Below, one piece after another: positions 8,850-16,821 of a DNA stretch of 64,000 bases. Position 1 is the first letter of the stretch. Every line of letters starts with the position of its first letter. The stretch covers positions 1-64,000 of the forward strand of contig DAIMKF010000007.1 in assembly GCA_036721855.1 (NCBI GenBank), in the 5' to 3' direction. The notes under the pieces were generated by a model. The model worked only from the letters and a program-made list of their open reading frames with translations. It did no database searches and was not told the DNA's origin. The position numbers and the translations under genes are program-made. This DNA is from JAHDNZ01 sp036721855 (lineage in GTDB: Bacteria > Bacillota > DTU065).

Positions 8850-8858
8850 AGTGAGAAT

Positions 8859-9968
8859 ATGACTAGAAAGTCTTTTCTAGTAATCTGGCACATACGTTAT
8901 AAACATCGCTGGCAGCGTCAGATAATGGAGGTAGCTGTCGCTGCAGCAGCTTTTTTGTTTCTGGGTTTAGTTCTATCACTTGCAGGCTACTTTTCCCATA
9001 TTTTAGTCCTGGATACTCCTTTATTGCAAACAGTCCTTAACACATCCTTTCCCGGGATGCAAGAAATGCATATATCCTTAGGCAGAGAAGAAGAACCTCA
9101 GATTGGACTTTTGGCCAGTCTTTTATTTACTTTTACAGAAGGGGGTTTTCTTTCAGCTAAAAGCATAGTGGCTGAATCTTTACCGGCTTTTTATATGGTA
9201 CCTCCCTCCGAAAAACCAATGGAGACTGTTACACCGGTTATTGTGCAACAGCAATCAATTGTAGAGGCTGCACCTTTGACTTCAGAACCTCTTCAAAGTA
9301 CAAAGATACCTCAAGAGGAGATAAGAAGGGGTAATGTCGAAGTTATTATCTACAACACCCATTCTTCAGAGGCCTACCATGGGATAATTGGTTCTAATCA
9401 TAAGGATGAAAGTATTGATTATTGTTTTGGCTCTTGGCGTGAAGATGCGGGTGTAATTGGGGTAGCAGTTAAACTGGAAGAACAGCTATTAAGACTGGGT
9501 GTTAATGTTTATCGCATAAAAAAGATTCATGATGGTCAGATCTTTCGTATGGCTTATGTCTATAGCGAGGATTCGGTTAAGGAGGCACTGAATCGTTTTA
9601 GTGATACTCGCCTGGTTTTAGATATCCATCGTGATGGAGCGGAAGGTGAAGATCCTTTTAGAATTGCTATTAACGGTCAATATGCCGCTCAAGTTGCTTT
9701 GGTTGTAGCTACGGGAGAAAGAAGCAGTCGTCGCTGGGATAGTAGTTTAAACAGAGATATGGCTAAACGTCTGATTTATTTAATTAACTCTCGCTATCCT
9801 GGTCTTTGTCGCGGGGCAATTTTTAAGACAGGGGCATATAACCAGCATTTACATCCGGGTTCATTATTAATAGAAGTTGGTAACGATTGTAACACAGATG
9901 CAGAAGCACAATATACAGCCAGACTTCTGGCACCGATTATTCGCGATCTTTTACTTGAGGTGAGGTAG
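8859..9968 (+). CDS. spoIIP: Stage II sporulation protein P
   Basis: SpoIIP is a peptidoglycan amidase and endopeptidase that, with SpoIID and SpoIIM, thins septal peptidoglycan and drives engulfment of the forespore. The 369-residue protein has an N-terminal membrane anchor (about 24-48), a variable linker and a C-terminal amidase domain with IYNTHSSEAYH near 167, LDIHRDG near 255 and IEVGNDCNTDAEA near 339, giving the expected His and Glu zinc ligands. The ATG follows TAGGAGTG, which is partly in a stem-loop. The next gene begins two bases after the stop. Confidence 0.95.
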   Translation: MTRKSFLVIWHIRYKHRWQRQIMEVAVAAAAFLFLGLVLSLAGYFSHILVLDTPLLQTVLNTSFPGMQEMHISLGREEEPQIGLLASLLFTFTEGGFLSAKSIVAESLPAFYMVPPSEKPMETVTPVIVQQQSIVEAAPLTSEPLQSTKIPQEEIRRGNVEVIIYNTHSSEAYHGIIGSNHKDESIDYCFGSWREDAGVIGVAVKLEEQLLRLGVNVYRIKKIHDGQIFRMAYVYSEDSVKEALNRFSDTRLVLDIHRDGAEGEDPFRIAINGQYAAQVALVVATGERSSRRWDSSLNRDMAKRLIYLINSRYPGLCRGAIFKTGAYNQHLHPGSLLIEVGNDCNTDAEAQYTARLLAPIIRDLLLEVR

Positions 9969-9970
9969 TC

Positions 9971-10390
9971 ATGTATTTTAGTAGTCATTTAAGTGCAGGG
10001 CTCTTAGCAGGAGCTCTAACTAAAAGCCCTCCTTTGGCCTTGGGGTTGGGCATTATCAGTCATGGAGCCTTAGATAGGATTCCCCACCATGATTATGGTT
10101 CTGTCAAGGCGGCTTTTTTGGATCTCGGCTTAGGTCTTGTTACCTTAAGGTTTTTCAGGACAAGTTTTCCCAATCTATCTTCAGCTTTGTTCTACGGAGC
10201 TTTAGGCGCAACTATACCTGATTTAGAAGTAGCACTAAAACATTTGATTCCAAACTATAGTCTCGAAGCACTCTATCCTAGCCATAACGGTAAGATTAAA
10301 CATCCCAAGCGATCTTTTCCCCGAGGCATTTTAACCCAGTTTGTTCTGGTAATAATTTGCCTATCCTTTACTTATCTTATTTTAAAATAA
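9971..10390 (+). CDS. Small membrane protein of unknown function
   Basis: I do not assign this 139-residue protein to a named family. It has hydrophobic stretches near the N-terminus, middle and C-terminus and conserved-looking polar motifs, SSHLSAG at 4-10, SHGALDRIPHHD at 31-42 and TIPDLE near 78. The spaced His and Asp residues recall the YdjM/DUF457-type membrane hydrolase family, but the similarity is weak. It starts two bases after spoIIP with GAGGTGAGG as ribosome binding site, so it is almost certainly co-expressed with spoIIP and may act in sporulation. Confidence 0.7.
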   Translation: MYFSSHLSAGLLAGALTKSPPLALGLGIISHGALDRIPHHDYGSVKAAFLDLGLGLVTLRFFRTSFPNLSSALFYGALGATIPDLEVALKHLIPNYSLEALYPSHNGKIKHPKRSFPRGILTQFVLVIICLSFTYLILK

Positions 10391-10570
10391 TAATTAAATT
10401 ACTGTTATAGGGTTTAAAGCCCAAAACCGATGGACTCCTGTCCTAAAATACAGCTCAGAACAAACATTTTTAAACGAAAAAAGCTCAGAAATATTATTTT
10501 TAATTCAATCAAGTGCTTTTGAAATGATCACTTGGAATAATTAAGGTCTCTTAAAAACCGATAATAAACA
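10391..10570. other. Gene-free interval after the spoIIP operon
   Basis: AT-rich DNA with no supported gene or promoter. The 9-mer AGCTCAGAA occurs twice, near 10452 and 10488. The interval leads into a strong terminator. Confidence 0.5.
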
Positions 10571-10630
10571 AAAGAACCAGCTTAAACCAAGCCTATTCCA
10601 ATGCTTGCGCTGGTTCTTTTATTTTTATCC
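10571..10630 (+). terminator. Intrinsic terminator in the spoIIP-capA interval
   Basis: AAAGAACCAGC (10571-10581) pairs with GCTGGTTCTTT (10609-10619), with an inner CAAGC/GCTTG stem and a T-rich tail. It lies 180 bases after the last gene, so it may end a long 3' untranslated region or a small RNA. Confidence 0.85.
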
Positions 10631-10680
10631 TTTCAATTCAATTAAACCTAATCGGATACCTAGGATATAGCTTTCGGTAA

Positions 10681-10800
10681 GCGGCATTTCTTGGGCCTAA
10701 AAAGGGTGGATGGCGGTTTTTATGCTTCCAAACCAATGATGGAAAAAACTTACAGGGTCATTCTTTGGGTGATATGGACAAGTTTTTTAGCGTAGGATAA
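10681..10800 (+). pseudogene. Possible gene fragment, no start codon
   Basis: Thirty-nine open codons between TAA stops at 10678 and 10798 read like protein, including GPKKGGWRFLCFQTNDGKN and HSLGDMDKFFSVG, but no usable start or ribosome binding site precedes them. This may be the tail of a lost gene. It could equally be chance, given its length. Confidence 0.25.
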
Positions 10801-10815
10801 TTTGAGGTGTTAGCT

Positions 10816-12156
10816 ATGCCCAAAACCAGGAAACTATGTTTATACGGAAGTTTTTGTTTATTGTTATGGCTATTTAAAATTGCATCTATCTATGAACCGC
10901 TTACCATCTATGCACCACTGGAATTAAAACAAGCAGCCTTATTAGTTGCGCGCCAAAATGGCCTAGTCTACACATCTATCTTTTCCGAAGCAGATTTTTA
11001 TATAAGTCTTACCGAGGGAAGAACTATAGGTTTTGAACCCTTGGCTTTATGTGAAAGCTGTCTTGATGAGGAAAGCTTTTGGCTTCCTTATCTAAGTAAA
11101 AGACCAACACAGAAAACTCTGCCGTTTAAGGGCAGTTATCCCTTTGAAGAAAATTATCCTCAAAAGCGTGAGATTAAACTGGCAAAACGAAAGATAAGCT
11201 TGCTAGAAAAGTTATGGCAGGGCAGGAGAATGTTTCGGGTAAAAAAAGCTAATGAGACTATCAAACTTGAGTTAAATCCAGTGCGGGTGGCTCTTGTTGG
11301 CGATATCATGTTAGGACGTAAAGTAGGTGAGTATATCCAAAAAAATGGAGCGAGCTACCCTTTTTTGTCAGTTAAAGAACGGTTATTAGGTGCCGATCTT
11401 GCCTTTGCTAACTTAGAGACACCTATCTGCAGTACGGGAGAGTTCATCAACCTTTTTCGGGCTCATCCTAAAGCTGTAGACGGACTGGTAAGTGTCGGTA
11501 TTGATATCGTTAGTTTAGCCAACAATCATGTTTTTGACTATCATCAGGAAGGTCTCTTTGAGACCTGGGAACTTTTAAGCGAAGCCGGGATAAAACAGGT
11601 TGGTTCAGGCATGAATCTTAAAGAAGCTACAACCGGAGAAATACTAACCGTAAAGGGGTTAAGGATAGGTTTTTTGGCTTATACCGAAACCTGGTTTTTA
11701 TATAGTCGGACCGATATTAATTGGATAGCAGGCGATTGCCCGGGAGTAGCCCCTTTAGATAAGGCCTTAATATGTGCCGATGTTAAAAGATTAAAAAGCC
11801 AGGCTGATGTGGTTATAGTCAGTCTCCATTGGGGGATAGAGTATTCCCAAAAAACAACCAAAGAAGAGGCAACTCTGGCCCAATCTATTATTGATGCCGG
11901 TGCTGATGTGGTTTTTGGTCATCATCCTCATGTGATTAAGCCCTGGATCTTTTATCAGAGCAAACCTATCTTTTATAGTGTCGGCAACTTTATTTTTGAT
12001 CCGTTAAAGCCGCCTCTGACCGAAAAAGGCCTTTTAGTTGAGCTTGTTTACCTAGATGGGCTAAAGGATGTAATTGTTACAGTTACACAGCTAAAGGAGT
12101 GTCAAGTTCAACTCACTGAGTTGCCCCCACCCCAGCCAAATGCTATAATTAATTGA
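10816..12156 (+). CDS. CapA-family protein (metallophosphatase fold)
   Basis: The CapA/PgsA family includes poly-gamma-glutamate capsule proteins, but most stand-alone members have no proven role. The 446-residue protein has an N-terminal signal anchor (about 7-22), about 130 residues of poorly recognised sequence with CESC, and a C-terminal CapA domain: VRVALVGDIMLGRKVG, ANLETPI, SLANNHVFDY, SLHWGIEY, FGHHPHVIKP and YSVGNFIFDP. I choose ATG 10816 because GAGGTG at 10804-10809 is its ribosome binding site; the GTG at 10807 is part of that site. No pgsB or pgsC lies nearby. Confidence 0.88.
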   Translation: MPKTRKLCLYGSFCLLLWLFKIASIYEPLTIYAPLELKQAALLVARQNGLVYTSIFSEADFYISLTEGRTIGFEPLALCESCLDEESFWLPYLSKRPTQKTLPFKGSYPFEENYPQKREIKLAKRKISLLEKLWQGRRMFRVKKANETIKLELNPVRVALVGDIMLGRKVGEYIQKNGASYPFLSVKERLLGADLAFANLETPICSTGEFINLFRAHPKAVDGLVSVGIDIVSLANNHVFDYHQEGLFETWELLSEAGIKQVGSGMNLKEATTGEILTVKGLRIGFLAYTETWFLYSRTDINWIAGDCPGVAPLDKALICADVKRLKSQADVVIVSLHWGIEYSQKTTKEEATLAQSIIDAGADVVFGHHPHVIKPWIFYQSKPIFYSVGNFIFDPLKPPLTEKGLLVELVYLDGLKDVIVTVTQLKECQVQLTELPPPQPNAIIN

Positions 12157-12195
12157 TACAACCATTTTACTAAAAAGGTTCAGGAGGTGCCGGAA

Positions 12196-13998
12196 TTGAC
12201 TGATCAAAGTAAAATACGTAATTTTTGTATAATTGCTCATATTGATCATGGTAAATCTACCCTGGCCGACAGGCTCCTGGAGTTAACCAATACAGTCTCT
12301 GAAAGAGAGATGAAAGAGCAGTTACTTGATTCTATGGAACTGGAAAGAGAAAGAGGAATTACCATTAAAGCCAAAGCTACCCGTATGCACTATGAGGCTA
12401 AAAACGGTGAAGTATATCAGCTTAATCTGATTGATACACCAGGCCATGTAGACTTTAGTTACGAGGTCTCCAGATCTTTGGCTGCTTGTGAAGGAGCACT
12501 GCTTATAGTAGATGCCACCCAAGGGATTGAAGCTCAGACTCTGGCTAATCTCTACCAGGCTTTGGATCATGATTTGGTTATTATCCCGGTAATTAACAAG
12601 ATTGACCTTCCGAGTGCTGATGTTGATGAGGTTTCCCGAGAGATTGAAGAAATAATTGGTCTAGAGAAAGTCTATCCTGTTAGTGCAAAAACAGGAGAAG
12701 GTGTTTTAGCTGTTCTGGAAGCAATTGTCACCACTATTCCTGCTCCCAAAGGACAGAGCAATGACCCCTTAAGAGCTCTGATTTTTGACTCCTACTTTGA
12801 TTCATATAAAGGGGCGGTAGCCTATATCAGGGTAGTTGACGGGAGTGTTAAACCAGGTGATAAAATCACCATGTATTCAACGGGCAAGACATTTGAAGTT
12901 ACAGAAGTAGGAACCATGATACCTTCCCAGGTTAGTTTTGAGACACTTAAAACAGGCGAGGTCGGTTATCTGGTAGCGGTGATGAAAGATGTCAAGGATA
13001 CTCAGGTAGGAGATACGATTATTAATGCTCTCCATCCGGCAAAAGAGCCACTACCCGGCTATAAAAAAGTCAAACCTATGGTCTATTGTGGTTTATACCC
13101 AGTTGATAATGACCAGTTTCCTGATCTAAGAACAGCTTTGGAAAAACTGCAATTAAATGATGCTTCATTAGTATTTGAACCCGAAACTTCAGCCGCTCTC
13201 GGTTTTGGTTTTAGATGTGGTTTTTTAGGACTGTTGCACATGGATATTATTCAAGAGCGTTTAGAAAGAGAGTATAATCTTAGCCTGATTACTACCGCAC
13301 CGAGTGTAATCTATAAAGTTATTACTACAAGTGGCACAGAACTTGAGATTGATAATCCTTCTAAACTCCCACCGGTTCAAGAGATCATAGAAATCAGAGA
13401 ACCCATGGTCAAAGCAACTGTTATTACTCCGGAGAGATATGTAGGGGCAGTTATGCAGCTTTGTCAGGACAAGCGGGGGAGCTTTAAAAACATGGAATAC
13501 CTAAATCCCACCAGAATACTTTTGACCTATATTTTGCCTCTTTCGGAAATTCTGATGGACTTTTTTGACAAACTAAAATCAAGTACTCAAGGTTATGCTA
13601 GCCTTGATTATGAAATAATAGCCTATGAAAAAGCCGACTTGGTCAAACTGGATATCTTAATCAGTTCTAAGCCAGTGGATGCTCTTTCGGCTATTATCCA
13701 CAGAGACAAGGCAGCCTTTTACGGCCGGCAGTTAGCCAAAAAGCTGAAGGATGTAATACCCGAGCAGATGTTTGAAGTACCCATACAAGCTGCGATTGGC
13801 AGCAAGGTAATTGCCAGAGAGACGGTTAGAGCTTTAAGAAAAGATGTTTTGTCTAAATGTTATGGCGGCGATATTTCGCGCAAAAGAAAACTGCTCGAAA
13901 AACAAAAAGAAGGTAAAAAGAGGATGAAATTAATCGGTAAGGTTGAGATACCTCAAGAGGCTTTTATGGCAGTTTTAAAGGTAGATAACGATGATTAA
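12196..13998 (+). CDS. lepA: Elongation factor 4 (LepA)
   Basis: LepA is a ribosome-associated translational GTPase. The 600-residue length is typical. It has the P-loop AHIDHGKST at 14-22, the DTPGH switch II motif, NKID for guanine recognition, and the family's C-terminal domain with KDVIPEQMFEVPIQAAIGSKVIARET. The AGGAGG at 12182-12187 points to TTG 12196; the GTG at 12187 lies inside it. The stop overlaps hemW by eight bases, so the two are coupled. Confidence 0.98.
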   Translation: MTDQSKIRNFCIIAHIDHGKSTLADRLLELTNTVSEREMKEQLLDSMELERERGITIKAKATRMHYEAKNGEVYQLNLIDTPGHVDFSYEVSRSLAACEGALLIVDATQGIEAQTLANLYQALDHDLVIIPVINKIDLPSADVDEVSREIEEIIGLEKVYPVSAKTGEGVLAVLEAIVTTIPAPKGQSNDPLRALIFDSYFDSYKGAVAYIRVVDGSVKPGDKITMYSTGKTFEVTEVGTMIPSQVSFETLKTGEVGYLVAVMKDVKDTQVGDTIINALHPAKEPLPGYKKVKPMVYCGLYPVDNDQFPDLRTALEKLQLNDASLVFEPETSAALGFGFRCGFLGLLHMDIIQERLEREYNLSLITTAPSVIYKVITTSGTELEIDNPSKLPPVQEIIEIREPMVKATVITPERYVGAVMQLCQDKRGSFKNMEYLNPTRILLTYILPLSEILMDFFDKLKSSTQGYASLDYEIIAYEKADLVKLDILISSKPVDALSAIIHRDKAAFYGRQLAKKLKDVIPEQMFEVPIQAAIGSKVIARETVRALRKDVLSKCYGGDISRKRKLLEKQKEGKKRMKLIGKVEIPQEAFMAVLKVDNDD

Positions 13999-15082
13999 AG
14001 CCGGTGTCTATGTACACCTGCCTTTTTGCCTAAAAAAATGTGCTTACTGTGATTTTTTGTCCCATCCCCCTCAAACAGGAGAAATTAAAGCCTATCTGGA
14101 GGCTCTGGAAATTGAGATTAAACGCTTTAATGTAGAGGGACTCACATTGTTTATCGGTGGCGGTACCCCCTCAGTGGTACCGCCTGCTTTATTAGTAGAG
14201 TTGATTTTTAAATTAAATCAAGCCTACGGGCCCTTTTTTGAAGCTTCAATCGAGATTAATCCGGCTACCGTCGATAGAGACTACCTCCAAGCTTTGCTTT
14301 TTTCAGGCATAAATCGGCTTAGTATCGGTGTGCAAAGCTTTGACGATAGCACTTTGCAGCTGATGGGAAGGATTCATAATAGCCTGGAAGCTAAAGAGGC
14401 AATCTATTTGGCCAGAGAGGTTGGTTTTAAAAACATTAATATTGATCTTATCTATGGTTATCCGGGGACAGATTTAAATTCTTTGGAAAAGACCTTAAAA
14501 ACAGCAGTCGCACTACCTGTTGAACATATTTCCTATTATGGCCTGCAACTTGAACCAGGTAGTGTGTTATATCAGAAAAACCCTACGCTAATTGCTGATG
14601 CGGAATTTGTCAAGATGTATTATCTGGGGCTGGAGATTTTCGAGAAAAACGGTTTTTTTCAGTATGAAGTCTCTAACTTTGCCAAAGAAGGTAAAGAATG
14701 CAGACACAACCTTATCTATTGGTATAATGAAGAGTATTTAGGATTAGGTGTAGGTGCCGTATCGCGTTTGGGGAGACTGAGGTTTAAGAATACCTCTTCA
14801 ACTGATGGCTACATTACTAGCTTAAAAAATAATTTAAAGATTATAGTCGAGCGTGAAAAACTGACAGATGAACTTTTATTAAAAGAAAATATTATGTTAG
14901 GACTAAGATTAAAAAAAGGCCTTAACCCTAAGCAGCTTTTTGGCAGGCCTTTAGAAGAAATTTATCCTTCGGAAACAGCTTTTTTGTTAAAAGAAGGGTT
15001 TCTGGAAAAAGTTGGGTCTAATATTAGATTGACAAAAAAAGCTCTTCCGATAATGAATACCGTAATTAGTAGCTTTTTTTGA
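13991..15082 (+). CDS. hemW: HemW, radical SAM haem chaperone
   Basis: HemW resembles coproporphyrinogen III dehydrogenase (HemN) but in studied bacteria handles haem rather than oxidising the porphyrin. The 363-residue protein has the radical SAM cluster C13-x3-C17-x2-C20 after VHLPF, then FIGGGTPS, a Glu-containing EINPATVD and SIGVQSFDD. The extra cysteine after the cluster that marks true HemN was not seen. ATG 13991 overlaps the end of lepA, as in many Firmicutes. Confidence 0.93.
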   Translation: MIKAGVYVHLPFCLKKCAYCDFLSHPPQTGEIKAYLEALEIEIKRFNVEGLTLFIGGGTPSVVPPALLVELIFKLNQAYGPFFEASIEINPATVDRDYLQALLFSGINRLSIGVQSFDDSTLQLMGRIHNSLEAKEAIYLAREVGFKNINIDLIYGYPGTDLNSLEKTLKTAVALPVEHISYYGLQLEPGSVLYQKNPTLIADAEFVKMYYLGLEIFEKNGFFQYEVSNFAKEGKECRHNLIYWYNEEYLGLGVGAVSRLGRLRFKNTSSTDGYITSLKNNLKIIVEREKLTDELLLKENIMLGLRLKKGLNPKQLFGRPLEEIYPSETAFLLKEGFLEKVGSNIRLTKKALPIMNTVISSFF

Positions 15083-15104
15083 GTGTGGTTATATTTTGTT
15101 ATTG

Positions 15105-15133
15105 TTGACAATGATAGGTGCTAGTGGTATCTT
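15105..15133 (+). promoter_or_regulatory. Sigma-A promoter of the hrcA heat-shock operon
   Basis: TTGACA (15105-15110) and TATCTT (15128-15133) are 17 bases apart. The CIRCE operator follows 13 bases later, covering the expected start of transcription. Confidence 0.85.
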
Positions 15134-15146
15134 TATTTATGAAGTA

Positions 15147-15173
15147 TTAGCACTCATCTTAAGTGAGTGCTAA
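15147..15173 (+). promoter_or_regulatory. CIRCE operator for HrcA
   Basis: TTAGCACTC (15147-15155) and GAGTGCTAA (15165-15173) form the exact consensus inverted repeat with a nine-base spacer. HrcA binds this site to repress the heat-shock operon, so hrcA, next downstream, is self-regulated. Confidence 0.97.
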
Positions 15174-15194
15174 ACAAAGGGCTAGGTGATAGCT

Positions 15195-16226
15195 GTGAGC
15201 AACCTTAACGAACGCAAAAAATGCATACTAAGAGCTGTCACCGATGACTATATAGATACGGCTGAACCGGTGGGCTCAAGAACAATTGCCAACAGATATC
15301 AACTCGGTATAAGTTCCGCTACCATTCGCAATGAAATGGCCGATCTTGAAGAAAGCGGCTATCTTTATCAGCCACACACCTCTGCAGGTAGAATACCCTC
15401 AGATAAAGGTTATCGTTATTATGTGGATGTTCTTGTAGAAAAAGAGCAGATTACCGGACAGGAGCAAGCCAAGATTGACCAGTTAGTTAATCTCAAAAAA
15501 GAGGTTATGGAAAAATTGATCAGCAGATCGACAAAGATCTTAGCCGAACTTACAGAGTATATTTCGGTGGCTGTAATTCCCAAGCACCACCAGGCGGTTT
15601 TTAAACATCTCCAACTTGTTTCTTTAGATCCTCACAACATTCTGGCCATAATAGTTATTGAACCGGGAATTGTTGAAAATAAGATTATCTTTACCCCCAA
15701 AAGCTTTTTACCGAGTGAATTGGAACAGATTTCAAATCATTTAAATAAAAAACTTAGAGGCATAAAAGTCGAAGCCATCAGCAGCAGTATTCTAAGAGAG
15801 ATTAAAGATAGTTCTATAAAAGCCCAAGGCCTCCTAGAATGTCTTTTGGAGTTGCTGGAAGAAAGATTTCAAGATTCAAAACAAGAGATGTTAATCTATG
15901 ACGGAGTATTGCATCTTTTTGAACAACCTGAATTTCAGGATCTAGATAAAACTAAGCTTTTATTGGGTATGATTGAACAAAGGCAGACCTTGGCTAGTAT
16001 TCTTTTGGATTTAGCGTCAAGTTCCGGGGTTAAGGTTTCTATCGGAGAGGAAAATACTAAACCGGAACTAAAAGAGCTTAGTCTTGTGACGGCAACTTAC
16101 TATCTGAATGGGCAATCGATGGGCACAATAGGTGTTTTAGGCCCCACACGCATGGCCTATGGCCGAGCTATAACACTAGTGGAAGAGATAGCAGGAGTGT
16201 TAAGTGAACTAATGGATTCCTTTTAG
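15195..16226 (+). CDS. hrcA: Heat-inducible transcription repressor HrcA
   Basis: HrcA binds CIRCE and represses chaperone genes; GroEL is its usual co-factor. The 343-residue protein starts with a winged-helix domain containing YIDTAEPVGSRTIA, ISSATIRNEMADLEESGYL and HTSAGRIPSDKGYR, and ends with the typical IGVLGPTRMAYGRAI segment. I choose GTG 15195, five bases after AGGTGA; GTG 15186 lies within that site. It is the first gene of hrcA-grpE-dnaK-dnaJ. groES/groEL are not in this window. Confidence 0.97.
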   Translation: MSNLNERKKCILRAVTDDYIDTAEPVGSRTIANRYQLGISSATIRNEMADLEESGYLYQPHTSAGRIPSDKGYRYYVDVLVEKEQITGQEQAKIDQLVNLKKEVMEKLISRSTKILAELTEYISVAVIPKHHQAVFKHLQLVSLDPHNILAIIVIEPGIVENKIIFTPKSFLPSELEQISNHLNKKLRGIKVEAISSSILREIKDSSIKAQGLLECLLELLEERFQDSKQEMLIYDGVLHLFEQPEFQDLDKTKLLLGMIEQRQTLASILLDLASSSGVKVSIGEENTKPELKELSLVTATYYLNGQSMGTIGVLGPTRMAYGRAITLVEEIAGVLSELMDSF

Positions 16227-16269
16227 AGGAGTATTTACGAATCATCTTAATTAAAGGAGGGTTTTGCCG

Positions 16270-16809
16270 GTGAGCGAGGATCAAGAAAAAAAAGTTACAT
16301 TCCAAGAGGCAGTAACTGCTAATGAAACGGAAACTTTTATCGATCCGGCTAAGCCAGAAGGTAGCTTGGAAAAAGAAGAAGATTTTGCTGAAAAAGCAGC
16401 TCTTTTGGAGACACAGATAGAGGAGGTAACAAAGCTCTATTTGCGTCTACAGGCTGACTTTAGCAATTATAAACGCCGGGTAGAAAGAGAAAAAGAAGAC
16501 CTTTTTCTAACAGCCAACAGTGATCTAATCAGTAAGATGTTGCCCGTTTTGGACAGCCTGGAAAAAGCTGAAGAGATGGGGGATAGCGGCGTTTTACAGA
16601 TTTTCAAACAACTGCGGGATATTTTAGAAAAAGAAGGTCTAAAACCTATAGATGCTGTAGGTAAACCCTTTGATCCCACTTACCATCAGGCGGTAGACCA
16701 AGTGGTAAGTGATGAGTATGAAGCTGGTACTGTAGTTGAGGATTTACGTAAAGGCTATTGTTTTTGTGGTAATTTAATTCGCCCTAGTATGGTCAGGGTT
16801 GCAAAGTAG
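16270..16809 (+). CDS. grpE: GrpE nucleotide exchange factor
   Basis: GrpE speeds ADP release from DnaK. The 179-residue protein has a charged N-terminal tail, a long coiled coil (about 38-100, with RLQADFSNYKRRVEREKED) and a C-terminal beta domain with PFDPTYHQAV and GYCFCGNLIRPSMVRVAK. GTG 16270 is nine bases from AAAGGAGG (16253-16260) and fits better than the TTG at 16264. It lies between hrcA and dnaK and is under CIRCE control. Confidence 0.97.
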   Translation: MSEDQEKKVTFQEAVTANETETFIDPAKPEGSLEKEEDFAEKAALLETQIEEVTKLYLRLQADFSNYKRRVEREKEDLFLTANSDLISKMLPVLDSLEKAEEMGDSGVLQIFKQLRDILEKEGLKPIDAVGKPFDPTYHQAVDQVVSDEYEAGTVVEDLRKGYCFCGNLIRPSMVRVAK

Positions 16810-16821
16810 GAGGTAGGTCAA

